The translations under genes were made by a program, and so were the position numbers. Positions 1 through 6,607 of a stretch of 35,469 nucleotides of DNA are shown here, one piece after another. The notes under the pieces were generated by a model. That model searched no databases. It saw only the letters and a program-made list of their open reading frames with translations, and was not told where the DNA came from. How positions within the stretch are numbered: the first letter of the stretch is position 1; every line of letters begins with the position of its first letter. This DNA comes from an uncultured Bacteroidales bacterium (lineage in GTDB: Bacteria; Bacteroidota; Bacteroidia; Bacteroidales; UBA932), in contig CALBPX010000091.1 of assembly GCA_937899055.1 (NCBI GenBank), positions 1 to 35,469 on the forward strand. The letters run 5' to 3'.

Positions 1-104
1 TTTCTCAACAAAACTGTAAAGCCATGTTTTCTCGTCATAACCGTGGAATTAAGTTTTCTCATCAAAACCATAAAATTGTCTTTCCCACCAAAAACATGAA
101 ATTA
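1..104. repeat. Degenerate 26-27 bp tandem repeat array at the left edge
   Basis: Read on the minus strand, about four direct units of 26-27 bp follow each other (approximately 104-79, 78-54, 53-27, 26-1). Each has an AATTTyATGGTTTTG-like start and a GAGAAAAC-like end, with several substitutions between units. The units cover the last codons of the barrel gene at 65-1849 and continue to the window edge. Apart from the one 26-bp unit, the 27-bp length keeps a reading frame open with a 9-residue period ending in Arg-Lys. The function is unknown. Units abut with no unique spacers, so this is not a CRISPR array. Confidence 0.6.
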
Positions 105-1849
105 TATTTTTCCTCCTGCTTTCTCAGAGCCAGTTCTACCCTCTGGGTCTGGAAGTTACCCATGTAACGGCTGGAATAGTCGTCGTTCTTGACTGAGTAG
201 GTATCCGTAACGGGGTCATAGTCGTTTGTTTCCTTTACGGTATTGGAATGATTGCGGCTGTACCGGTACGAACCCTGCACAAAATAGTTCTTTCCTATAG
301 GCTCGGTATAAGTTGTATTGATACCGAACTGGTTGCTCCTCTGGTTCTGGTGGTAACCCTGGTTGATGCCATCGGTATGGGATATGACACCTGAGGTAAA
401 ATAGTTGGTTTCCGAGATGTTGTATCCGTCTGAGGAGTTGTTGGAGAAGTTGTAGTTCAGACCTACGGTAAGGGTTCTTCCGGGCTTCCAAAGCCTCTGC
501 CTCCACATGAGCCTGCCGCCTACCTGGAACGAGTTGTTGTCACCGAACGAGGAGTTGTAACCACGGTTTGTGGAATCTGCTCCGCGAAGGGTGTAGAAAC
601 TGCTGCGCTGGTCAAAGTCTCCGTTGCCCACTCTGATGTAAGGGCGGAAAATGAACGAAGTTGCATCTGTTGGGTTATATTCGATTTCGCTGTCGAACCT
701 GTGGCCGTGAGATACTGTGTTCTGCTTTCCGTCTGACCAGTTGTTCTGGTTCAAGGTTTCGGAAAGGATGGTTGTACGGTCTTTGGTTTCCAAAACGTCC
801 TTGTCTGTAGATGAGTACAGGTAGCTGGTGTTTATCTTGAGCTTCTTGTTCTCAGACTCGTAGTTTGCATTCATACCGCCCATCTTGGAAGCAGTTACAC
901 CGTTTCCGGTCCAGGAGAATCCGCCGCCGCGGCCCATTCCGCCGCCCTGGCCCATTCCGCCACCACTCATCATGACGCTCATCATGCTGCCGGCCATATC
1001 GTTGAAGCCACGGTTATTGGTGTTGTTGGCATTGCCTATGAAACTGAGCTGCATCCTTTTGGTAAATCTTCCCACCATGAACGAGCCCTCATAGCGCTTT
1101 TCCGTTCCGTAGCCGCCGCCCATATTGCCAATCCAACCGTCGGTCATTCCCCTCTTCAGGCTCAGGTCCAGCACGGTTTCTTCCTCACCGTCGTCTATTC
1201 CGGTAAAACGGGCCTCATCGCTCTTGCGCTCCACTACTCTCACCTTTTCTACAATCTTTGCAGGCAGGTTCTTGGATGCAAGCTGGGGGTCATCCATGAA
1301 GAAGACCTTGCCGTCTATCATTATCTTGGTGATTTCCTTACCGTTCTGGGTAATCTTTCCGTCCGAGTCTATCTCAACTCCGGGGAGTTTCTTCAGGAGT
1401 TCCTCCAGCATGTCGGTTTCGTTGGTCTTGAAAGAAGACGCATTGTACTCAATGGTATCTTTCTTAATCATAATCTGGTTGCCGACTGCGGAAACCACTA
1501 TTCCTGAAAGGGTGTTCTGGCCGTTAAGATAGACAATGCCTATGTCGTTACTGCCTCTATGCACGTCAAAGACCTGAGTATGCTGGCGGTAGCCCACACA
1601 TTCAATCGTTACGTTGGCCCTTCCTACCGGAGCGCTCTTGATTATGGCCACACCGGTGGAATCGGTCAGAGCATAACGTTTTGCCTGAGCCTCTCCGATA
1701 TACTTGATACTCATTGTTGCAAATTCGACAGGAGCCCTTGAGGCACTGTCCAGAACCGTTACCTTGAGCGGATTCTGAGAATAACCCCCTGTAGATCCCA
1801 TAATCAGGATTGAAATAATCAGGGGCAGCAAATAATATATCTTTTTCAT
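62..1849 (-). CDS. Outer-membrane beta-barrel protein with CarboxypepD_reg-like N-terminus, C-terminally truncated
   Basis: This 595-residue protein resembles the Bacteroidota TonB-receptor-like 'outer membrane beta-barrel family' proteins. A signal peptide (residues 1-24, ending GGYSQ) precedes a carboxypeptidase-regulatory-like domain (about 27-110). A plug-like segment follows (about 115-230) with the landmark LLKKLPGVEIDSDGKI, then barrel strands rich in Asn, Tyr and Gly. A Gly/Met-rich loop lies near residues 286-312. Relatives are, from memory, usually several hundred residues longer and end in an aromatic barrel strand. Here the recognisable sequence stops at about ALRKQEEKYNF, and the last 13 or so residues come from the tandem repeat array at 1-104. 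The gene is therefore probably broken, or cut by recombination or an assembly join. It lies 68 bp downstream of ruvC. Its substrate cannot be inferred. Confidence 0.7.
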   Translation of the reverse strand: MKKIYYLLPLIISILIMGSTGGYSQNPLKVTVLDSASRAPVEFATMSIKYIGEAQAKRYALTDSTGVAIIKSAPVGRANVTIECVGYRQHTQVFDVHRGSNDIGIVYLNGQNTLSGIVVSAVGNQIMIKKDTIEYNASSFKTNETDMLEELLKKLPGVEIDSDGKITQNGKEITKIMIDGKVFFMDDPQLASKNLPAKIVEKVRVVERKSDEARFTGIDDGEEETVLDLSLKRGMTDGWIGNMGGGYGTEKRYEGSFMVGRFTKRMQLSFIGNANNTNNRGFNDMAGSMMSVMMSGGGMGQGGGMGRGGGFSWTGNGVTASKMGGMNANYESENKKLKINTSYLYSSTDKDVLETKDRTTILSETLNQNNWSDGKQNTVSHGHRFDSEIEYNPTDATSFIFRPYIRVGNGDFDQRSSFYTLRGADSTNRGYNSSFGDNNSFQVGGRLMWRQRLWKPGRTLTVGLNYNFSNNSSDGYNISETNYFTSGVISHTDGINQGYHQNQRSNQFGINTTYTEPIGKNYFVQGSYRYSRNHSNTVKETNDYDPVTDTYSVKNDDYSSRYMGNFQTQRVELALRKQEEKYNFMFLVGKTILWF

Positions 1850-1917
1850 AAATTCAATTTTCGCAATTTTAGACGGGAGTTTACTATGAAAGTAAAATCG
1901 CCGAGCTTAAAATTCAA

Positions 1918-2598
1918 CTATTTTTTTGAGCTCTTTACGCTTGTGATTGTTCGTGAAGGATTGGATTTTACAAAATCGTTCCAGCTGGCCTTGTGAGCGG
2001 TGCTGCGGATGTTCTCAGTACCTCCCCTGCCAACCCTCATACTCAGGGCTGCTCCCTTCTTTTTGGCAGAGTTGAGCCTCAGGCGGGCATCTTCAGCAGC
2101 TGCGGCACCGGAAATTGTTCCCTCCGTGTAGAAGTGACACAGGGCAATGGCTACGGCATCCGTTGCATCAAGATATTTGACATCGCATCTGAAACTCAGG
2201 ATGCTCTGGACCATAGCCGACACCTGCTCCTTGGAAGCCGCACCCTTACCCGTTACGGCAAGCTTTACGCTTCTGGGAGCATATTCATATATAGGTATGT
2301 CCTTGAGAAGGGCGGCGGCAATTGCAGCACCCTGGGCACGGCCGAGTTTGAGCATGGTCTGCGGATTCTTGCCAAAGAACGGGGCTTCAATTGCCATGAT
2401 ATCCGGGCGGTATTTGCGTACGAGTTTGGAAACTTCCAGCAGAATCCTCTGGAGGACAAGGAAATGGCTCTCCTCCTTCTTGAGGTTTATCACTCCCAGA
2501 TCCTTCAGCTTGGGCTTTCGCCCGATAACCGAAACAACCCCAAAACCGAGTATCCTGGTTCCGGGGTCTATTCCAAGTATTACTTTCTGCTCTGCCAT
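1918..2598 (-). CDS. ruvC: Crossover junction endodeoxyribonuclease RuvC
   Basis: This is the Holliday-junction resolvase, which acts with RuvAB and cleaves four-way junctions symmetrically during recombinational repair. The acidic active site is complete: D11 in GIDPGT, E71 in AIEAPFFGKN, and D144/D147 in LDATDA. The RNase-H-like core ends near residue 160. A basic tail of about 65 residues follows, finishing with SWNDFVKSNPSR, a tail form I associate with Bacteroidota RuvC, making the protein longer (226 residues) than the usual 170-190. It follows serS by 19 bp on the same strand, so the two are probably co-transcribed. Identification is secure; the function of the tail is not known. Confidence 0.95.
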   Translation of the reverse strand: MAEQKVILGIDPGTRILGFGVVSVIGRKPKLKDLGVINLKKEESHFLVLQRILLEVSKLVRKYRPDIMAIEAPFFGKNPQTMLKLGRAQGAAIAAALLKDIPIYEYAPRSVKLAVTGKGAASKEQVSAMVQSILSFRCDVKYLDATDAVAIALCHFYTEGTISGAAAAEDARLRLNSAKKKGAALSMRVGRGGTENIRSTAHKASWNDFVKSNPSRTITSVKSSKK

Positions 2599-2617
2599 AT
2601 CGCTGAGTAGGAACGGC

Positions 2618-3892
2618 TCAGTCTATGAATTCAAATCCGGTGAAAGGTACAAGGCACTCAGGAACTCTTATCCGGCCATCTTCCAACTGATTGTCTTCCA
2701 AGATAGAAGCCAGAATTCTGGGCAAAGCCAGAGAACTTCCGTTGAGAGTATGGGCGAGTTTCATCTTGCCGTCATCGTCCTTGTAGCGGAGTTTCATGCG
2801 GTTGGCCTGATAAGACTCAAAGTTGGATACGCTGCTGACCTCCAGCCAACGCCCCTGAGCCTGGCTGTAAACTTCAAAGTCATAGGTAATTGCAGAGGTA
2901 AAACTCATGTCGCCGCCGCAAAGACGTAGAATCCTGTACGGAAGACCGAGCTCCTGAACCAGAGACTCCACATGAGCAACCATGCCGTCCAAAGCCTTGT
3001 AGGATTCCTCCGGAAGGGCCAGCTGAACTATCTCCACTTTGTCAAACTGATGCAGACGGTTCAGGCCGCGCACATCCTTGCCGTAAGAACCGGCTTCTCT
3101 TCTGAAACACTGCGTATAGGCGGTCATCTTTATCGGAAAGTTCTTCTTGGGAACTATGCAATCGCGATAAATATTGGTTACCGGAACCTCTGCGGTAGGT
3201 ATCATGTAGAATTTATCCAACCCTATGAAGTACATCTGCTCTCCCTTGTCAGGAAGCTGACCTGTGGCAAAAGCCGAATCCTCATTCACAACCAGCGGGG
3301 GCTGAACCTCGGTATAGCCGGCCTTGGTATTGCGGTCCAGAAAATATGAAATGAGGGCCCGCTGTATTTTGGCACCTTTTCCGATATAAACCGGAAATCC
3401 GGCTCCGGTAAGTTTTACTCCAAGGTCAAAATCTATGATGTTCAGGTCTTTGGCAAGTTCCCAATGGGGCTTTGCATTTGCCGGAAGAACGGCCTGATGC
3501 CCACCTTGGCGGACCACTACATTGTCTTCCGCTCCCTTTCCAAGGGGAACCTGGCTGCAAGGAAGGTTGGGAAGCAGAACCAGATTCTCAGTCTGCTCTT
3601 TCTGGATCTGATCCAGTTTCTGCTGCAGTTCAACAGATATGTTCTTCAGCGATGCTACTTCTTTCTTTGCATTTTCAGCCTCTTCTCTTTTACCTTCTTT
3701 CATCAGGGCCCCTATGCTCTTGGCGGCCTTGTTCTGCTGAGCCAGATTGGCATCGAGTTGAGTCTGGATGCTCCTTCTGAGGCTGTCTGCCTCCAGAATC
3801 TTGGCAACGGTCTGCTTTGCGTCAAAGTTCTTGACGGCTAGTCTCTCGATTACAAAATCGGGCTTTTCGCGCAGTAATTTAAGTTCAAGCAT
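2618..3892 (-). CDS. serS: Serine--tRNA ligase
   Basis: Cytoplasmic class II aminoacyl-tRNA synthetase charging tRNA-Ser (and tRNA-Sec where present). The 424 residues are the normal length. The N-terminal antiparallel coiled coil that grips the tRNA long arm spans about residues 26-105. Catalytic landmarks are TAEVP at 233-237, motif 2 at about 262-283 (CFRREAGSYGKDVRGLNRLH), and motif 3 at about 384-399 (NGSSLALPRILASILE). The ATG at 3892 gives the canonical MLELKLLRE start. The upstream 143 bp hold a terminator for rpmA, a separate -7 element and a 6-bp perfect hairpin in the leader, so serS is probably transcribed separately from the ribosomal genes. Confidence 0.97.
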   Translation of the reverse strand: MLELKLLREKPDFVIERLAVKNFDAKQTVAKILEADSLRRSIQTQLDANLAQQNKAAKSIGALMKEGKREEAENAKKEVASLKNISVELQQKLDQIQKEQTENLVLLPNLPCSQVPLGKGAEDNVVVRQGGHQAVLPANAKPHWELAKDLNIIDFDLGVKLTGAGFPVYIGKGAKIQRALISYFLDRNTKAGYTEVQPPLVVNEDSAFATGQLPDKGEQMYFIGLDKFYMIPTAEVPVTNIYRDCIVPKKNFPIKMTAYTQCFRREAGSYGKDVRGLNRLHQFDKVEIVQLALPEESYKALDGMVAHVESLVQELGLPYRILRLCGGDMSFTSAITYDFEVYSQAQGRWLEVSSVSNFESYQANRMKLRYKDDDGKMKLAHTLNGSSLALPRILASILEDNQLEDGRIRVPECLVPFTGFEFID

Positions 3893-3910
3893 ATAATAAC
3901 GTCATTATGT

Positions 3911-3925
3911 CCGGACTGGGTCCGG
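3911..3925 (-). promoter_or_regulatory. Perfect 6-bp hairpin in the serS leader
   Basis: CCGGAC and GTCCGG are exact inverted repeats around a three-base loop. The hairpin lies between the putative serS -7 element and the start codon, 18 bp before the ATG. No T run follows it, so it does not look like a terminator. It could be a translation-control or RNA-stability element; no known riboswitch class is recognised. Confidence 0.4.
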
Positions 3926-3939
3926 GTTGTTTATCTGTG

Positions 3940-3947
3940 CAAAGATA
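3940..3947 (-). promoter_or_regulatory. Putative -7 element for serS-ruvC
   Basis: On the minus strand this reads TATCTTTG, an exact match to the Bacteroides TAnnTTTG -7 consensus. A clean TTTG at -33 with about 19 bp spacing is not present; only a T-rich stretch (TTTTACC) lies near that point. It is 48 bp upstream of the serS start and downstream of the rpmA terminator. Confidence 0.45.
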
Positions 3948-3969
3948 AGGAATTTTCCTATAGCGTGGT

Positions 3970-4007
3970 AAAACAATCAAAAAGGGATGACCTGATGATC
4001 ACCCCTT
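3970..4007 (-). terminator. Intrinsic terminator after rpmA
   Basis: On the minus strand AAGGGGTGA (4007-3999) pairs with TCATCCCTT (3990-3982) over nine positions including one G-T pair, with an 8-base loop, followed by a T-rich run. It lies 29 bp beyond the rpmA stop codon and before the serS -7 element, so it should separate the rplU-rpmA transcript from serS-ruvC. Confidence 0.6.
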
Positions 4008-4035
4008 CTGAATTCAAACTGCCGGTAACCCGGAT

Positions 4036-4305
4036 TTAGCTCTTGGCCTCTTCCTTGGGAAGTACCGATACATAGGACTTGCCTTCTGCCTTCACCTTGA
4101 AGGTAACAATTCCGTCTGTCAAAGCAAAAAGAGTATGGTCTTTACCCATGCCAACGTTCTTGCCAGGATAGTGAACTGTTCCTCTCTGGCGGACGATAAT
4201 GTTGCCTGCTTTGCATTCCTGACCTCCGAATATCTTCAGACCCAGTCTTTTGCTCTGCGATTCACGGCCGTTCTTGGAACTACCTACACCTTTCTTGTGT
4301 GCCAT
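4036..4305 (-). CDS. rpmA: 50S ribosomal protein L27
   Basis: Protein of the large ribosomal subunit, whose flexible N-terminus reaches towards the peptidyl transferase centre. The 89-residue product starts MAHKKGVGSSKNGRES, the standard L27 N-terminus, and carries the conserved RQRGTVHYPGKNVGMGKDHTL block. No N-terminal pro-sequence of the Firmicutes kind is present. It lies 11 bp downstream of rplU on the same strand, the near-universal rplU-rpmA pairing, and is followed by an intrinsic terminator. Confidence 0.97.
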   Translation of the reverse strand: MAHKKGVGSSKNGRESQSKRLGLKIFGGQECKAGNIIVRQRGTVHYPGKNVGMGKDHTLFALTDGIVTFKVKAEGKSYVSVLPKEEAKS

Positions 4306-4316
4306 AATCTTTTACT

Positions 4317-4625
4317 TTAAGCTATTGATTCAATTTCCAGTCTGGTAAGGTACTGGCGATGTCCGTTTTTCTTGTCGAAGCCTTTGTGGGCAATCTTCTT
4401 GAAAACGATAATCTTGTTACCTTTCAGGTGCTCTAAAACTTTTGCCTTTACGGCAGCACCCTCAACATACGGAGTTCCGACTGTTACAGCTCCGTCGTTG
4501 TCTGTCAGCAGAACTTTGCTGAAGGTTACGGTAGAACCTACCTCGTCTGCAAGACGGTGAACGTAGATTTTCTTCCCGGCCTCAACCTTAAACTGCTGAC
4601 CTGCAATATCTACAATTGCGTACAT
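4317..4625 (-). CDS. rplU: 50S ribosomal protein L21
   Basis: Large-subunit ribosomal protein that binds 23S rRNA. The start is placed at 4625 (MYAIVDIAGQQFKVEAGKK), giving 102 residues, the normal L21 length. The open frame continues 22 codons upstream to 4691, but that extension has no L21 counterpart and falls in the transcribed leader. Diagnostic segments are AIVDIAGQQFKV at the start and KKNGHRQYLTRLEI at the end. A well-formed Bacteroides-type promoter lies about 90 bp upstream, and a small hairpin sits in the leader. rplU and rpmA are probably one short operon. Confidence 0.96.
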   Translation of the reverse strand: MYAIVDIAGQQFKVEAGKKIYVHRLADEVGSTVTFSKVLLTDNDGAVTVGTPYVEGAAVKAKVLEHLKGNKIIVFKKIAHKGFDKKNGHRQYLTRLEIESIA

Positions 4626-4658
4626 ATTAAAAACACATTTTGGTTTTGACAGCAAGCG

Positions 4659-4673
4659 GCCTGTTTTGCAGGC
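4659..4673 (-). promoter_or_regulatory. Small hairpin in the rplU leader
   Basis: GCCTG and CAGGC form a 5-bp perfect stem around a 5-base loop, about 34 bp upstream of the rplU start and inside the predicted transcript. Ribosomal protein leaders are often autoregulated, but I recognise no defined L21 leader motif, so a regulatory role is inference only. Confidence 0.3.
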
Positions 4674-4714
4674 TCTTATAACGAGCTCCACTGCCTTATT
4701 ACTTTTAGGGACGG

Positions 4715-4745
4715 CAAAAGTAGTGCTTTTGTCTAGAAAAACAAA
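4715..4745 (-). promoter_or_regulatory. Bacteroides-type promoter for rplU-rpmA
   Basis: On the minus strand TTTG (4745-4742) and TACTTTTG (4722-4715) are separated by exactly 19 bases, matching the TTTG-N19-TAnnTTTG pattern of the Bacteroides primary sigma factor. Transcription should begin a few bases further on, giving a leader of roughly 80 bases before rplU. Confidence 0.65.
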
Positions 4746-4755
4746 ATTTTTTGAT

Positions 4756-4763
4756 TAAATTTG
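4756..4763 (+). promoter_or_regulatory. Putative -7 element for the plus-strand gene cluster
   Basis: TAAATTTG matches TAnnTTTG and lies 22 bp before the ATG of the ATPase gene at 4786. The nearest upstream TTTG (4728-4731) is 24 bases away, longer than the usual 19-21, so the -33 element is uncertain. The region overlaps the divergent rplU promoter, so the two may interfere with or influence each other. Confidence 0.45.
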
Positions 4764-4785
4764 TACGCTTATGGCATAATCATAT

Positions 4786-5889
4786 ATGGAATACCTGTCG
4801 CCGTTCGAATACAACAGAATTGTAACCGGTATGCGGTTCGTGGGCCGTGAGAAAGAAGTCTCAAGGCTTCAGACGCTTATGCTCTCTCACAAGAACATCC
4901 TGCTGTACGGCCCGCCTAAGATAGGCAAGCGGTCCATAGTGTTCAACGCCCTGAAAGATATAGATTTAGAAAAGGAAGGCATAGTTGTATGCACCTTAGA
5001 CCTTTTCAACATCCGCCATCAGGACAAACTGCTCAGAAGGCTGGCCAATGCCGTATCGGATGTGCTTCTGACTCAGGAAGAAAGGGTGAAGGCCTTTGCC
5101 GGCCTGCCAAAGTCCATCTCAATGGATCCGTCTTCCAAGGAACCTCTTACAGACAGGCAGGCAAAGATTCTTCTGAGGTTTCCGCAGCAGATTGCACATT
5201 CCAAAAAGAAGCATCTGGTGCTTTACTTCCAGCAATTCCAGGACATCCTGCTGTTTGACAAGCCTATGAAGGTTCTCTCCATGATAGAGAGCTCTCTGGC
5301 AGATGCCAAAGATGTTTCCTTCATCATTACCGGAGACAAGAGAAATGCCATGTACTCCATATTTGAGGAAATGCATTTCTTCAGGAACATCATAACGGAA
5401 ATACCTATAAAGCCCATAAACAAAAAAGTGTTTGCGGAGTTCATAATGAAGGCCTTTGAGCAGGGAGGCAAGCGGGCTTCCTTCAAAGATGCCCTTGCCA
5501 TATATGAAATCCCCGAGGGTGACCCATGGTATGCCCAGCATCTTGCGGAGATATGCTATCTGTTTACAGACAAGGAACTTACACCGGAAATCATCCATAA
5601 GGCCACCCAGCATCTGCTGACCATGCACGACTACGAACTCCACAATACGGTCTATGGGCTCAGCACCCACCAGCTTCACATGATAAGGGCCATACTCGAC
5701 GGCGAAAGGCGTTTCAGCAAAACCGAAACCCTGGAAAAATACGGTCTGAACTCCTCGGCTAATGTGAACAGGCTCAGGGAGGCTCTCACCAAGAAGGAAA
5801 TCGTGACCTTTGTTTCAAAAAACACAGTAGAGTTCAACGATTCGCTTCTGAAACTTTGGTTTAAGAACTATTTCTTCAACGATCAATAA
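4786..5889 (+). CDS. AAA+ family ATPase with winged-helix-like C-terminus and atypical Walker B
   Basis: This is a 367-residue cytoplasmic protein resembling the COG1672-type 'predicted ATPase' group found in archaea and Bacteroidota. Walker A is clear (GPPKIGKRS, residues 42-50). The region expected to be Walker B reads LVLYFQQFQDI (144-154). The acidic pair usual in this family (hhhDEFQ) is replaced by Gln-Gln, so ATP hydrolysis may be weak or absent. A sensor-1-like strand lies at about 176-184 (DVSFIITGD). The C-terminal 80 residues look like a winged helix (LSTHQLHMIRAIL to NSLLKLWF-like end). There is no signal peptide. It starts the eight-gene plus-strand array, and cobB follows after 6 bp. 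Its role is unknown: a regulatory or scaffold ATPase is as plausible as an active motor. Confidence 0.7.
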   Translation: MEYLSPFEYNRIVTGMRFVGREKEVSRLQTLMLSHKNILLYGPPKIGKRSIVFNALKDIDLEKEGIVVCTLDLFNIRHQDKLLRRLANAVSDVLLTQEERVKAFAGLPKSISMDPSSKEPLTDRQAKILLRFPQQIAHSKKKHLVLYFQQFQDILLFDKPMKVLSMIESSLADAKDVSFIITGDKRNAMYSIFEEMHFFRNIITEIPIKPINKKVFAEFIMKAFEQGGKRASFKDALAIYEIPEGDPWYAQHLAEICYLFTDKELTPEIIHKATQHLLTMHDYELHNTVYGLSTHQLHMIRAILDGERRFSKTETLEKYGLNSSANVNRLREALTKKEIVTFVSKNTVEFNDSLLKLWFKNYFFNDQ

Positions 5890-5895
5890 ACTGCA

Positions 5896-6588
5896 ATGGA
5901 AAAACTGGTTGTTCTCAGCGGAGCGGGCATAAGCGCCGAAAGCGGAATCAAGACATTCCGCGACAGCGACGGACTGTGGGAAAACTATCCCGTAGAGGAG
6001 GTGGCCACGGCCGACAGCTGGTATTCATACGGGCGGAAGGCTCTCATGCTGGATTTCTACAACCAGAGAAGAAGACAACTCAGAGATGCCGCCCCAAATC
6101 TGGCGCATAAGACCGTTGCTGATCTGGAAAAATATTTTGACGTTACCGTTGCCACCCAGAACATAGACAATCTCCACGAGAGGGCGGGCAGCACCAACGT
6201 CATACATCTGCATGGCGAACTTACAAAAGCAAGAGGCGAATATTCAGACTATTACACGGCTCAGGACATAGGTTATCAAGACATTCTCATTGGCAGCAAG
6301 ACAGCCAAGGGAGAGCAGCTCAGGCCGCATATAGTCTGGTTCGGCGAGGCTGTTCCGGAGCTGGACAAAGCCGCCAGGGCAGTTGGCAATGCAGACATAC
6401 TCGTAATAGTGGGAACCAGTCTTGCGGTCTATCCGGCTGCGGGGCTCGTACATTATACCAAAACCGGTTGCCGGGTTTACCTTATAGACCCAAAGGATGT
6501 TTCATCGTCCGTCAGGTTCACACATATAAAGGAAAAGGCCACGGTTGGAATGCAACAACTCAGAAACCAATTGATAAAAACAATATAA
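5896..6588 (+). CDS. cobB: SIRT5-like NAD-dependent protein deacylase (sirtuin)
   Basis: Cytoplasmic sirtuin that removes acyl groups from lysine using NAD+, releasing nicotinamide and O-acyl-ADP-ribose. The 230 residues carry the full NAD-binding set: GAGISAESGIKTFRD (10-23), TQNIDNLHERAG (87-98), catalytic His106 in HLHGEL, and GTSLAVYP near the end. Y55 and R58 in FYNQRRRQL match the Tyr-x-x-Arg pair that marks class III desuccinylases and demalonylases. The four zinc-binding cysteines found in many sirtuins are absent from the small domain (about 110-140), as I recall for Bacteroidales CobB. It sits between the ATPase gene (6 bp) and a secreted lipoprotein gene (19 bp). A complete deacylase active site argues against a defence-type NADase. 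Confidence 0.9.
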   Translation: MEKLVVLSGAGISAESGIKTFRDSDGLWENYPVEEVATADSWYSYGRKALMLDFYNQRRRQLRDAAPNLAHKTVADLEKYFDVTVATQNIDNLHERAGSTNVIHLHGELTKARGEYSDYYTAQDIGYQDILIGSKTAKGEQLRPHIVWFGEAVPELDKAARAVGNADILVIVGTSLAVYPAAGLVHYTKTGCRVYLIDPKDVSSSVRFTHIKEKATVGMQQLRNQLIKTI

Positions 6589-6607
6589 ATATTTATAACA
6601 CACACTT

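Noticed and set aside
1..104. CRISPR array
   Set aside because: Units abut directly with no unique spacers, are degenerate, and no cas gene is present in the window.
4626..4691. 22-codon N-terminal extension of L21
   Set aside because: L21 begins at MYAIVDIAGQQF in known proteins, and the extension lies in the predicted untranslated leader.
4786..6588. Sirtuin-ATPase anti-phage defence pair
   Set aside because: The sirtuin has the standard deacylase set including Tyr55/Arg58 and His106, and neither protein carries extra effector domains; housekeeping or regulation is more likely.
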